In this document: positions 1 through 8,090 of the stretch, piece after piece
How positions within the stretch are numbered: the first letter of the stretch is position 1
How the letters are laid out: every line of letters starts with the position of its first letter
DNA from: Fimbriimonadaceae bacterium
GTDB lineage: Bacteria; Armatimonadota; Fimbriimonadia; Fimbriimonadales; Fimbriimonadaceae
DNA length: 18,280 nucleotides
Assembly (NCBI GenBank): GCA_020849075.1
Contig: JADLGZ010000040.1
Span: forward strand, 1-18,280
Reading direction: 5' to 3'
The notes under the pieces: model-generated
What the model was told of the DNA's origin: nothing
The model's database searches: none
The model's input: the letters and a program-made list of their open reading frames with translations, nothing else
Position numbers and translations under genes: made by a program

Positions 1-1092
1 ATATCAGCCGCATCTACTTCGCCTGAGTTGTCCACGTCACCGTTCTGCATCGTTGCATTACCAATCGCTTGGTTCGAACCCGTCAGGTTGATAGATACAA
101 CCCGCTTCAAGAACGAGGAGCCATCCAAAACGAGTTGAGCGGCGCCCGTGGCCGAAGCGGGAAGGTTAATCACGAAGGCCGTGCTTGGTGTAGAGCAGGT
201 GATTGAGCCACTTCCGACCGTTGACGTACCCTGGATCACTGAATAGCTAATGCTACGAGTGCTGACTCCACTGAATGCCGTGTCACCCAGAGTCAATGTT
301 CCAGACACCGCTTGGCTACTCATCAGGCTCGGAGCCCAAGCAGCAGCGCAGAAAGTACCGGAGCCCGTGAACGGAGATGGAATTGTGGCTTCTTGGAGGC
401 CACTAGCAATGTCGTATTTGTAGAACGATTGCAGAGTCAAAGGCCCGTCCGTCACGTAGTAGGCTTTCCCCCCCCCCGATGGCGAGACCATCAATATCCG
501 TTTCAGTCCCGGGATAACCCAAGATAACTGGCGTCTGCGCGGTGTCGGTCAGGCGCCACAGGCCGCGAACTGCCACGCCGCCATCGCTAAGTCCATATAT
601 ATCGCCATTGGCTGGATCGCAGTCTAACCCACCAAAATCATAGGTTGTTGGATGCCCGAATAGGATCGTTGAAACACCAGTAACCGGGTCGATTTCATAA
701 ACCGACTCCGTCGCAATGTTTCTCGTCCCCAGAAGTCGGCTGTTAACGGGGTCATAGGCTAGGGCGACAAAATTAATTGTTGTGCTGGTGCCGTAGCTCA
801 TCGAAACTTGTGTAATGCCGGCTGCATTGCCATTTCGCAAGTCATCATAGCTACAAGTAAACAAGGTATTTCCATTGTTCCAGTAGAGTTTCTGACCGGC
901 GTCATTAGCGGCCATACCCCAGGCTTTCATGTTTGTTGCATTCGCAGGTGTGAAGAGTTCAGTCGCGGCCCCGGATGCAACATCTACGTAATACAGCGTT
1001 GTGTTGCCTGTCTGATCGTTCGCCACGACCAACTGAGCGTTCGCGGCTACCGCCACGACCAATAGGCCAGCTAGAGTAATTGATTTCATCAT
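1..1092 (-). pseudogene. Secreted beta-propeller-like protein with dockerin C-terminus; frame broken at a C10 tract, runs off the left edge
   Basis: The gene starts at 1092 (MMKS...) behind a Shine-Dalgarno GAGGAA (1101-1096), with a signal peptide ending near NAQLVVA. The first about 205 residues contain repeated segments such as LYYVDVASG, ALAYDPVNSRLLG and VYEIDPVTG, which look like beta-propeller blades. At 468-477 there is a run of ten C's (ten G's on the coding strand). Read as is, translation leaves frame after LAIGGG and stops at 403. With nine G's the frame continues without a stop to the window edge (KAYYVTDGPLTLQSFYKYDI and on), passes a beta-sandwich module with FLKRV, and enters a dockerin-type loop, GDVDNSGEVDAAD. 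The continuation matches the C-termini of the two genes to its right, so the intact product is real. Whether the indel is biological or a sequencing error cannot be seen. Function unknown; probably extracellular or surface attached. Confidence 0.8.
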
Positions 1093-1124
1093 GAGTTCCT
1101 CAATGGGAAGAGTCTCCCGTTCTC

Positions 1125-1130
1125 ATTGTA
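1125..1130 (-). promoter_or_regulatory. Probable -10 box for the minus-strand propeller gene
   Basis: TACAAT on the minus strand (one mismatch to TATAAT) lies about 33 bases upstream of the start at 1092 and would leave a short leader carrying the GAGGAA ribosome site. No convincing -35 box is seen at 16-18 bp. This 127-base divergent gap (1093-1219) must also carry the promoter of the plus-strand gene. TAAACT at 1143-1148 and TATGAC at 1178-1183 are possible -10 boxes for it. Confidence 0.4.
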
Positions 1131-1219
1131 AGACACTTTTGCTAAACTACGTATCGCAAATTTGTCAGGACAAGAGCTATGACCAGCCAATGGCGCAACG
1201 TATGCAAGAATCACGAGTG

Positions 1220-2332
1220 ATGGTACAGAGCAAATCCATAGGGGGTTGCTTCCTACTCGCCTTAACCGCAGTCTTGCGGGCTGCCGATACGATGGTTGTG
1301 CCCCCGGCATTTGAGTCGGTAGCCGGCACGGGCACCTTTGCCGGTCCGACCACCACATCGGCGAGAACTTACCAGTGGTTGATCAACGCCAACCAACTCA
1401 CATCCTTCGTGGGAAGGGACCTCAATGGACTCTCGTTCCGACTCGGGCCATCCACGGCGGCTTTTCCATCAGAAGAAGTCACCGTTCCAAACCTTGATCT
1501 CTACATCGGACCTGGCGTTACCCCTAGTGCCCGGAGTATCACGAATTTCTCGCTCAATCACGGCCCCCTGACCCTTGTCCGGACAGGCCCAATGGTGATT
1601 GCCCCGGGTAGCTACACGCCGGGTGGCATCGCCTTCGGCCCCACTATCCCGTTCACGACCAACTATCTCTATCTAGGCGGACACCTACTAGTGGAAATGC
1701 GCAAGTCCGCCCACACCGGCTCCGGCGCGGTTTCAGGAGCAATCACGGCGTCCACTGGAGCTACCCTGGGCTATGGATCTCAGTTCAGCGCTTGTTGGGG
1801 TACTAGTGATACTTCAACTGCCGGCGCTCAAGCCAATTTCATTGTCGCACGATTCCACGCCGTCCCTCTGCCGACTTATCCGATCACCGGAACCATCGCG
1901 TTCTCCGACTACGTCGCGCCGCTCGAAGGGAAGGAAGTTCAAATGGTCATGAGGCCTGTTGGCTCTACCACGATCGTTCATTCCGGTCCGGTGACTGTAA
2001 ATGCCGCAGGCGAATACACCCTTAATGTCCTGCAAACCATTCCGCTGGGCTCCTATGAACTCATGGCCGATACGAATCCGTTCATTCGAAGAAAGCAACC
2101 TCTTGACCTGACAACATCCGGCGCAACCGGGATTGATTTCAGCCTTCCCAATGGTGACAGCGATAACTCCGGAGAAGTGGACGCCGGGGATATTGATGCC
2201 GTTATTGCGGCATTTGGGGAAGTCACCGGGGGGACGAATTATTCTCTCAGCGTTGATGTTGATGGCTCAGGCGAGGTGGATGCCGCCGACATAGACATCG
2301 TCATCAGTGGGTTCGGGCTAGTTGACGACTAA
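1220..2332 (+). CDS. Secreted protein with conserved N-terminal domain, beta-sandwich module and two dockerin type I repeats (paralogue 1)
   Basis: The product is about 370 residues: a signal peptide (MVQSKSIGGCFLLALTAVLRAA), an N-terminal domain of about 190 residues, a beta-sandwich module (from YPITGTIAFSDY to about GIDFSLP), and two dockerin-type calcium loops, GDSDNSGEVDAGDID and DVDGSGEVDAADID, each followed by a VI..FG helix. Dockerin repeats normally bind calcium and in cellulosomes bind cohesins; here they may simply be a secretion or anchoring tail. The start was chosen so that the length and signal peptide match the adjacent paralogue (368 residues). In-frame ATGs at 1190 and 1202 are also possible, and none has a strong ribosome site. 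The N-terminal domain shares PPA, RTYQ.LI..NQLT, LNG..FRL, VRTGP and GGHL.VE.RKS with the next gene. I do not recognise a catalytic function. Confidence 0.85.
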   Translation: MVQSKSIGGCFLLALTAVLRAADTMVVPPAFESVAGTGTFAGPTTTSARTYQWLINANQLTSFVGRDLNGLSFRLGPSTAAFPSEEVTVPNLDLYIGPGVTPSARSITNFSLNHGPLTLVRTGPMVIAPGSYTPGGIAFGPTIPFTTNYLYLGGHLLVEMRKSAHTGSGAVSGAITASTGATLGYGSQFSACWGTSDTSTAGAQANFIVARFHAVPLPTYPITGTIAFSDYVAPLEGKEVQMVMRPVGSTTIVHSGPVTVNAAGEYTLNVLQTIPLGSYELMADTNPFIRRKQPLDLTTSGATGIDFSLPNGDSDNSGEVDAGDIDAVIAAFGEVTGGTNYSLSVDVDGSGEVDAADIDIVISGFGLVDD

Positions 2333-2346
2333 TCCAATACTTTCCT

Positions 2347-2374
2347 TTGAGATTTGGGTTTCCTCTGATACAGT
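2347..2374 (+). promoter_or_regulatory. Promoter of paralogue 2, predicted leaderless
   Basis: TTGAGA (2347-2352), a 16-bp spacer, then TACAGT (2369-2374), followed by only six bases (ATTGGA) before the ATG at 2381. Transcription would start at or within a base or two of the start codon, and no Shine-Dalgarno sequence is present. The tandem paralogue therefore seems to have its own promoter in the 48-base gap rather than depending on read-through. Confidence 0.55.
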
Positions 2375-2380
2375 ATTGGA

Positions 2381-3487
2381 ATGAACCGCACATCGCTCAT
2401 TGCCTTGGCCGTCCAAGCTACGTGCATTGCCCAGGCAGGCACGCTGGTTGTCCCGCCCGCTCATGAGTTTGCCTCTGGTGGGGCAACGTTTCTCGGGCCA
2501 CTGGCAAATGCGCCGCGAACCTATCAACTCTTGATCCATGAGAACCAGCTCACCAATGTTGTCGGGAAGACCCTGAACGGCATCACCTTCCGGCTGGTAA
2601 CGTCGGCCACTGCTGCCTTCCCGCTGTCCGACATCACATTTGACGACTACTCGATCACACTCGGTCCAGGCCTAGACCCAGTGTCACGCACCGGCATTTT
2701 CGCAACAAACTTCACTGGTCTCCCGGTTCAAGTTCGCACAGGCCCGCTGACCATTCCAGCCGGCAGCTTTCCACCTGATGATCATGAGTTTGGGCCCAGC
2801 ATCCCATTTAGCGGCTACACCTACGCCGGCGGACACCTAGTTGTTGAGATCAGGAAGTCCGGATTTAGCGGTACGAGTGCCTCCGTTGATGCGATTTCAT
2901 CGCTCAGCGGCGGCCCCCTTGGCTACGGAACCAACTTCGCCGCTAGCTGGTCCAGTGATCCTCTGGCCAGCAGTGGTTCAACCCTTGCCAGTTTTTCCAT
3001 CTTGAAGTTTAGCTACGAGGAGCCAGCCACGATGCCCATAAGCGGAACGATAGTCTTTGGTGACTACATCGGCTCGCTCAATGGAAAGGCCGTACAGATG
3101 ACGCTCACAAACGCGGGCGCGACAGCGAGCGTTCACTCAGGGGTTGTCACCGTAAACGCAAGCGGAGCCTATGTTTTCAGCGTACCGTTAGGGCTCCCAA
3201 CTGGCAATTACGACCTGTACGCCAATGCATCGCCATTTCTGAGACGCAAAGCCTCCATTCAGTTGGCGGGTGTTGGGGCCACAAATGTCGACTATGTATT
3301 GCAAAATGGGGATTGTGATGACTCAGGGGAAGTTGATGCCGCTGATATTGATGCGGTGATCGCGGTCTTTGGCCTCACAGAACCTGATCCTGGATATTCA
3401 CTCAGCACAGATGTCGATGGCTCCCAAGAAGTTGATGCCGCTGACATAGATATTGTCATTGCTAACTTCGGCGGTACGGACGAATGA
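2381..3487 (+). CDS. Secreted protein with conserved N-terminal domain, beta-sandwich module and two dockerin type I repeats (paralogue 2)
   Basis: A 368-residue protein with a signal peptide cleaved near residue 19 (QATCIAQAG). The domain of unknown function spans about 20-210, the beta-sandwich about 219-307 (ISGTIVFGDY to NVDYVLQ), and the dockerin-like loops are at 310-331 (GDCDDSGEVDAADIDAVIAV) and 344-364 (DVDGSQEVDAADIDIVIANF). Asp and Asn/Ser at loop positions 1, 3, 5 and a later acidic residue fit calcium binding. The order and spacing of motifs match the upstream gene throughout, so the two arose by tandem duplication and have since diverged strongly at the residue level. The product is probably exported. 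No catalytic motif is visible, and the N-terminal domain could be a jelly-roll or carbohydrate-binding fold, though nothing in the sequence decides this. Confidence 0.88.
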   Translation: MNRTSLIALAVQATCIAQAGTLVVPPAHEFASGGATFLGPLANAPRTYQLLIHENQLTNVVGKTLNGITFRLVTSATAAFPLSDITFDDYSITLGPGLDPVSRTGIFATNFTGLPVQVRTGPLTIPAGSFPPDDHEFGPSIPFSGYTYAGGHLVVEIRKSGFSGTSASVDAISSLSGGPLGYGTNFAASWSSDPLASSGSTLASFSILKFSYEEPATMPISGTIVFGDYIGSLNGKAVQMTLTNAGATASVHSGVVTVNASGAYVFSVPLGLPTGNYDLYANASPFLRRKASIQLAGVGATNVDYVLQNGDCDDSGEVDAADIDAVIAVFGLTEPDPGYSLSTDVDGSQEVDAADIDIVIANFGGTDE

Positions 3488-3516
3488 CATAAGGTTCTCC
3501 CGTATCCGGGGCCCGG

Positions 3517-3522
3517 TAAACT
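3517..3522 (+). promoter_or_regulatory. Probable -10 box for yajQ, predicted leaderless or nearly so
   Basis: TAAACT lies eight bases before the ATG at 3531, preceded by CGG. No Shine-Dalgarno sequence is found between it and the start codon. The same CGGTAAACT string precedes serA at 14019-14027. A clear -35 box was not found. Confidence 0.4.
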
Positions 3523-3530
3523 AGAGTCCG

Positions 3531-4025
3531 ATGGCGCAGTCGCAGTTTTCATTCGATATCGTGAGCCGGGTGAACCAGCAGGAGGTTCGCAATGCGGTGG
3601 ACCAAGCTCAAAAGGAACTGATGAACCGCTGGGATTTGAAGGGAACAAACTCGGAAATTGAGTTTGAAAAGGATCAAATCACTCTGACGGGCGGTGATGA
3701 AATGAAGCTAGGGATGGTGCGAGATATCCTCTTTAGCAAGCTCATCAAGCGCGGGATTGACGCACGCCAGATTGATTACGGCAAAGAAGAGCCGGCCACT
3801 GGAATGAGCCTACGGCAGAAGGTGAATTTCAAGCAGGGGATTGAGCAAGAGACGGGGAAACAGATTAGCAAATCCATTCGTGATAGCGGGATCAAGGTGA
3901 ACGCACAGATTCAAGGCGATGAGCTACGGGTGAGTGGAAAGAGCAAGGACGATCTGCAGAAGGCGATGGCCCTTGTAAAGGCAATGGATCTTGCGGTACC
4001 GGTGGAGTTTACGAATTATCGGTAG
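3531..4025 (+). CDS. yajQ: YajQ family nucleotide/c-di-GMP-binding protein
   Basis: The 164-residue product has the usual YajQ length and its hallmarks: an N-terminal SFDIVSRVNQQEVRNAVDQA, then NRWDLKG, then a central K.G.GM.LRQKV.FKQGIEQE.GK.I.K.IRDS..KV.AQIQG segment, and a final V..TNYR. YajQ folds as two ferredoxin-like domains and binds nucleic acid or nucleotides. In Xanthomonas and Pseudomonas relatives it is a cyclic-di-GMP receptor that works with a LysR regulator. Whether it senses c-di-GMP here is inference. A second potential c-di-GMP-binding protein (MshEN domain) is encoded at 13439-13972. The protein is cytosolic. The gene stands alone, with 43 bases to the dockerin gene and 73 bases to plsY. 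Confidence 0.95.
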   Translation: MAQSQFSFDIVSRVNQQEVRNAVDQAQKELMNRWDLKGTNSEIEFEKDQITLTGGDEMKLGMVRDILFSKLIKRGIDARQIDYGKEEPATGMSLRQKVNFKQGIEQETGKQISKSIRDSGIKVNAQIQGDELRVSGKSKDDLQKAMALVKAMDLAVPVEFTNYR

Positions 4026-4098
4026 AGGGCTGTTGCGTTGCTGGGTCTAGTGTTTCCAAGCTATCCCCAGCTATTCCAGCTACAACCAGCAAACAACC

Positions 4099-4734
4099 AT
4101 GCCTTACGTCCTGCTCGCCTTATCATTCCTTCTCGGAGCGATCCCATTTGGTTTGCTCATCGCCCGAAAAAAGGGCGTTGACATCCTGTCCGTAGGCAGT
4201 GGAAACATCGGAGCTACGAATGTCTGGCGCGCCCTAGGACCCGGGCCGGGCTCAATCGTCCTCCTTCTTGACATTCTCAAAGGTGCAGTCCCCGCCTTCC
4301 TTGGCAAAATGCTACTCCAGGATGATTCGTGGTCATTTGGATTGGGCCTCACCGCGGTACTGGGCCATTCCCTTTCTCCCTTCCTCAAGTTTAAGGGTGG
4401 GAAAGGAATCGCGACCGGGTGCGGGGCACTGTTGGGTTCAAATCCTCTCGTCGGCGGACTCTGCCTCGCAGTTTTCGGAATCATGCTTTCGATCACTCGC
4501 TTTGTCAGCCTCTCCAGCATCTGCGCGGTCCTCACCCTCGCCGTGCTTGGATTCCTCCTCAAACTACCAACGTTTGTCGCAACATCCTATGCAGTGATGT
4601 GTTTGCTCATCATCTTCAAACACAAGGACAACCTCAAGCGGCTCGCAAATGGCACAGAACGAAAGTTCAACGCGAAGGGCGGTGATGTGGTCCATTATGA
4701 GCATCCTGCCAGCAAGAGACCCGATAGGACCTGA
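4099..4734 (+). CDS. plsY: Acyl-phosphate:glycerol-3-phosphate acyltransferase PlsY
   Basis: PlsY transfers an acyl group from acyl-phosphate to glycerol-3-phosphate, the first acylation in bacterial phospholipid synthesis, in the inner membrane. The 211-residue product has the three family motifs: SGNIGATNVWR (34-44), the glycine-rich GHSLSPFLKFKGGKGIAT (89-106) and HKDNLKRLANGTE (175-187). It also has five or so hydrophobic segments, the first right at the N-terminus (MPYVLLALSFLLGAIPFGLL). The C-terminal tail of about 20 residues is hydrophilic. No Shine-Dalgarno sequence precedes the start, and the upstream 73 bases hold three AGCTA(T/C) copies of unknown meaning. The SPFH gene follows after 15 bases, so the two are probably co-transcribed. 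Confidence 0.95.
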   Translation: MPYVLLALSFLLGAIPFGLLIARKKGVDILSVGSGNIGATNVWRALGPGPGSIVLLLDILKGAVPAFLGKMLLQDDSWSFGLGLTAVLGHSLSPFLKFKGGKGIATGCGALLGSNPLVGGLCLAVFGIMLSITRFVSLSSICAVLTLAVLGFLLKLPTFVATSYAVMCLLIIFKHKDNLKRLANGTERKFNAKGGDVVHYEHPASKRPDRT

Positions 4735-4749
4735 ATCCTTCCCCCTCTA

Positions 4750-5667
4750 ATGCCCGTACCTCTGAGTACGATGGGCGGAGTCTTTATTGGCATTTTGTTG
4801 ATTATCGGATCATTTGTGATGGCGGGCGTTAATCGGCAGACGAGCGACCGAGTCAATCTCAAACCGATTTCATGGGCGTCCCGAGTGCTAGGGATTGTCC
4901 TGATCGTCGTGGGCATCTTATGGAGTGGAGTTGTTCAAGTTCCGGCGGGCTATCAAGGCGTCCTGCTCCGCTTTGGCGCTCTACAAGGTTCGCTAAGCCC
5001 CGGAATACACATGATCGTCCCCGGCATGAATGAGGTCGTTCTGATGGAGACAAGAACTCAGAAGGAAGAGAGCCAGGCTTCGGCCGCCAGTAAGGACCTT
5101 CAAGTGGTCAGCACGATCATTGCCCTAAACTACCGCCTCGATCCAAATGCCGTGACGAAAGTCTATGCTGGTGTAGGGCCAGCGTATAAGGAACGAATCA
5201 TTCATCCCGCAATTCAAGAATCCCTCAAAGTGGTAACCAGCCAGTACACCGCGGAGGAACTGATTCGGGCTCGCCAAAAGGTGAAGAACGAAGTTGAAGA
5301 AGACGTTACGGAGCGGCTCCTTGCCTACAACATCATCGTTGATCCTGCCGGGCTAAGCATTATTAACTTTGACTTTAGCGAGGAGTTTAATCGAGCTATT
5401 GAAGCTAAGCAGGTCGCCCAGCAAGAAGCCGAGAAGCAGCGTTTCGTATTGCAACAAGCCGAACTTCAAAAACAAACCGAAATCGCCCGAGCCCAGGGCT
5501 CGGCAGAATCCTCACGACTCAAGGCTGCTGCTCTCCAAGTGCAAGGCGGATCGCTCGTCATTGCCCGAGATTGGATTGAAAAATGGGATGGAAAACTGCC
5601 ATCCGTGTCTACCGGAGGTGGCGGAAACTTTATCATTGATCTTCAGAGCTTGATGAAGCCGCGCTAG
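4750..5667 (+). CDS. Prohibitin-like SPFH/Band 7 membrane protein
   Basis: The 305-residue protein has two N-terminal hydrophobic segments (about 9-26 and 45-63), then an SPFH domain beginning at VPAGYQGVLLRFGALQGSLSPGIHMIVPGM, with the typical YRLDPNAVTKVYAGVG and IHPAIQESLKVVTSQYTAEELI. A long Gln/Glu/Ala-rich coiled coil (about 210-265) follows, with a C-terminal segment ending in EKWDGKLPSVSTGGGG. The KWDGKLP motif is typical of bacterial prohibitin homologues. Such proteins form large ring assemblies on the membrane and often restrain membrane proteases such as FtsH; the partner here is not known. An alternative start at 4771 would shorten the N-terminus by seven residues; neither start has a clear ribosome site. 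The last 35 bases overlap, tail to tail, the end of the rluB-like gene. Confidence 0.92.
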   Translation: MPVPLSTMGGVFIGILLIIGSFVMAGVNRQTSDRVNLKPISWASRVLGIVLIVVGILWSGVVQVPAGYQGVLLRFGALQGSLSPGIHMIVPGMNEVVLMETRTQKEESQASAASKDLQVVSTIIALNYRLDPNAVTKVYAGVGPAYKERIIHPAIQESLKVVTSQYTAEELIRARQKVKNEVEEDVTERLLAYNIIVDPAGLSIINFDFSEEFNRAIEAKQVAQQEAEKQRFVLQQAELQKQTEIARAQGSAESSRLKAAALQVQGGSLVIARDWIEKWDGKLPSVSTGGGGNFIIDLQSLMKPR

Positions 5668-6928
5668 AATCACGACGAACTCGGGTCCGGGGTGCTTCTT
5701 TTTCACCTTCACCTTCTTGAGGCTTGGGAGGTCGCTTTTCTCGGATGCTACGGACCCGGTTCTCAAACCAGTCCTTCTTGCCCTGAATACCACTGGCCCC
5801 CCAAAGCTCCTCGACTTCTTGCACACCAATCAAGCGTGCTTCGCCGCTCCGCAGCCCTCGGATCTTCAGCGGACCAATACGAACTCGCTGCAGTTCTTCC
5901 ACAGGATTGCCCACCGAATCGCACATCAATCGAATCTGACGATTTCGACCTTCGTGAATGATCATCCGCAATTTAGTCGTATCTGATCGCTTCTCGTAGC
6001 CTACGATTTCGACGTAGGCCTCGGCGGTCCATTTTCCTTGAATATAGACACCATTTCTCAGCCTTTTTAATGAGCGCTCACCGACTTCTCCCCGGACGAT
6101 AACGTCGTACTCCTTCTCTACTCCAAAGCTGGGATGAGTCAATCGGTCTGCCAGGTTCCCATCATTGGTGCAAACAAGTAACCCGCTCGAGTCCATGTCT
6201 AGGCGCCCGACAGGGCGAAGCATCACACCAAGATCAGGCAGATACTGGGTAATCGTTGGCCGCCGTCGGGGATCGCTAAGCGTCGTTATCACACCCTTAG
6301 GCTTGTTTAGGAGTACGTAGTAAGGCTTCTCCGGTCGAATGGAATTGCCGTCCACCTTGACCCGATCATTCTCTGGGTCAACGAGAACACCCATTTCGGT
6401 AACTAACTCGCCGTTCAATTCTACGCGGCCCTCTGTGATCATGATCTCTGCGGCACGCCTACTGGCTACCCCGCAACGAGCCAAATACTTATGGAGACGT
6501 TCCTTCGGCGGGCCATCCTCGCGCTCTCGCCGGCCTTGATCGCTTTTCACAGGGCGGCGTTTCGGGCCATCTCCCTTCAGAACATCATCAAGGAGCCGCT
6601 TGGCACTCCGATTGGGAGGCCGACTATCTCGCCTTTCGTAAGGCTTACGGCCCGGCTCCGATGAGGAACCCACCTTACGGGAGTCAGGCTTGCCTGGTCC
6701 GCCCTTGCGGGGATAAGGCTTCCTCTCCTTATCAGTTGGTGTCCCTTCCTTGCGAGCGTAAGGCTTTCTTTCTCCATCCCGGTGGCCGCTGCCGGGCCGT
6801 TTCCCTCCATCCTTCGGCGGGCCGTCTTTGCGATTCCCAGGCTTGCCAAAACCTCTAGTGGAAGGACGCTTGCCGGGTGTCTTGTCCCCAAATGACTTTT
6901 TCCTGTAGGGCCGATCAGGCTTATCCAT
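5633..6928 (-). CDS. RsuA/RluB-family rRNA pseudouridine synthase with long basic N-terminal extension
   Basis: This enzyme isomerises a uridine in rRNA (RluB-like: 23S; RsuA-like: 16S). Of 431 residues, 1-142 are a disordered Lys/Arg/Pro/Gly-rich extension with repeated RKPY(A/P/E)R(K/R). An S4 RNA-binding domain follows (about 143-197; RLHKYLARCGVASRRAAE), then the catalytic domain with VLLNKPKGVITT and the signature GRLDMDSSGLLVCTND (241-256; catalytic Asp244), and HEGRNRQIRLMC near 325-336. A charged tail after residue 380 ends in a Ser-rich run. Typical family members are about 240-300 residues, so both tails are additions. The ATG lies one base after the dacA stop, with GAGGA upstream, so it is the last gene of the scpA operon. 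The 3' end overlaps the convergent SPFH gene by 35 bases. The exact target uridine cannot be read from the sequence. Confidence 0.93.
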   Translation of the reverse strand: MDKPDRPYRKKSFGDKTPGKRPSTRGFGKPGNRKDGPPKDGGKRPGSGHRDGERKPYARKEGTPTDKERKPYPRKGGPGKPDSRKVGSSSEPGRKPYERRDSRPPNRSAKRLLDDVLKGDGPKRRPVKSDQGRREREDGPPKERLHKYLARCGVASRRAAEIMITEGRVELNGELVTEMGVLVDPENDRVKVDGNSIRPEKPYYVLLNKPKGVITTLSDPRRRPTITQYLPDLGVMLRPVGRLDMDSSGLLVCTNDGNLADRLTHPSFGVEKEYDVIVRGEVGERSLKRLRNGVYIQGKWTAEAYVEIVGYEKRSDTTKLRMIIHEGRNRQIRLMCDSVGNPVEELQRVRIGPLKIRGLRSGEARLIGVQEVEELWGASGIQGKKDWFENRVRSIREKRPPKPQEGEGEKEAPRTRVRRDSSAASSSSEDQ

Positions 6929-6929
6929 T

Positions 6930-8090
6930 TTATGCTGTCCTCACTCGGCGACGCATGACCCACGCACCCATCAGCATGGCCCCACCAAGAACTACCCAAC
7001 TTGCACCCTTTGCATCTAATGAGTTGAAAATGGATGCGCGCTGAACATCACTCTTTGCGACTACGGGAAGGCGAACCGTGGTCCCATCGCTATCAATGAA
7101 CTGAACCTCTCCGAGCGGCTGACCTGCAATTAACGGAGCCTTGGGTTCCGTTCCAACCCACTTGAACTCTTGATTGTTCAACCCCTTCTTGGCAAGAATT
7201 AGCCGCATGTTCTGGGCCAAAGCAACCTGGACCTTGTCTGTAACTCCATTTGAGACATTCAGCGCCCCCAACACTCTCCCCTTTTTAAGCTCGCTTGCTA
7301 GCTCATAATTCGAAAATGCCCAATCCAGCATTGCCTTTTGATCAACTTGCCAATCGGGTGTGTTGAGCACGACAGTAATGACTCTAAAGCCATTGCGGGT
7401 TGCACTACCGACATAGGTATGACCAGCAGCATCGGTGAACCCGGTCTTTATTCCATCGGCCGTTGGATCTTTTTCAAGCCATTTATTGCGATTAAATACG
7501 AGACGATCACCCTGATTTATTGTCCGATTTATCCAAGCTTTTTTCGTTCGCACGGTCTCTCGAAAGACTCCGTTTTTCATTGCTTCCCGAGCGATAAGCG
7601 CCAAATCTCTTGCCGTCGTGACGTGCTCTTCGTCTGGCAATCCATTCGGGTTTCGAAAGACTGTGTGCTTGCATCCGATCTGCTCAGCTCGCAGATTCAT
7701 TCGTTCGGCGAATAAACTATCTGATCCAGAAACTCTAACTGCGACCGCATGGCAAACATCATTCGCGCTCCTCAGAAGCATGGCGTACAAGGCATCGCGT
7801 ACCGATATCTGTTCGCCAACTCTTAAATGCAGCGTGCTCCCGGACACCGTCTCCGTGTCCGCAGGAGCGGTAATCGTCGAGGTCAGTGGCAAGGATTCAA
7901 GGAGCAGTAGCGAAGTCATGATCTTCGTAGTGCTTGCTGGATAGCGTTGTGTATCGGCGTCCTTCTCCCAAAGGACCTTTCCGCTGACTTCCTCAATAAT
8001 GATTGCCGACTTCCCAGCGACCGACGGCCCTTGGGCCGCGGCCCAAGCAACGCAAAGGGCAAAAGCGGGGGTCACGAAAGCTCGCATCAT
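6930..8090 (-). CDS. D-alanyl-D-alanine carboxypeptidase (penicillin-binding protein, peptidase S11)
   Basis: DacA-type enzymes remove the terminal D-alanine of peptidoglycan stem peptides in the periplasm. The 386-residue product has a signal peptide (MMRAFVTPAFALCVAWAAAQ) and all three active-site motifs: STTK (Ser53 nucleophile, Lys56), SAN (108-110) and KTG (215-217). The TxxKIMTSLLLLE context, RNPNGLPDEEH and the typical spacing fit family S11. A PBP5-type C-terminal beta domain spans about 255-350. The end is a hydrophobic helix (WVVLGGAMLMGAWV) followed by RRRVR, suggesting a membrane anchor rather than the usual amphipathic helix. Its ATG overlaps the scpB stop by four bases (ATGA), so translation is probably coupled. 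Confidence 0.94.
   Translation of the reverse strand: MMRAFVTPAFALCVAWAAAQGPSVAGKSAIIIEEVSGKVLWEKDADTQRYPASTTKIMTSLLLLESLPLTSTITAPADTETVSGSTLHLRVGEQISVRDALYAMLLRSANDVCHAVAVRVSGSDSLFAERMNLRAEQIGCKHTVFRNPNGLPDEEHVTTARDLALIAREAMKNGVFRETVRTKKAWINRTINQGDRLVFNRNKWLEKDPTADGIKTGFTDAAGHTYVGSATRNGFRVITVVLNTPDWQVDQKAMLDWAFSNYELASELKKGRVLGALNVSNGVTDKVQVALAQNMRLILAKKGLNNQEFKWVGTEPKAPLIAGQPLGEVQFIDSDGTTVRLPVVAKSDVQRASIFNSLDAKGASWVVLGGAMLMGAWVMRRRVRTA

Noticed and set aside
1091..1219. Start of the dockerin paralogue at 1091
   Set aside because: The additional residues overlap the divergent gene's start and promoter and precede a good signal peptide at 1220; the length then matches the neighbouring paralogue.
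4059..4086. Three AGCTAT/AGCTAC copies before plsY as an operator
   Set aside because: Spacing is uneven and the motif is only six bases; it could be chance in a 73-base gap.
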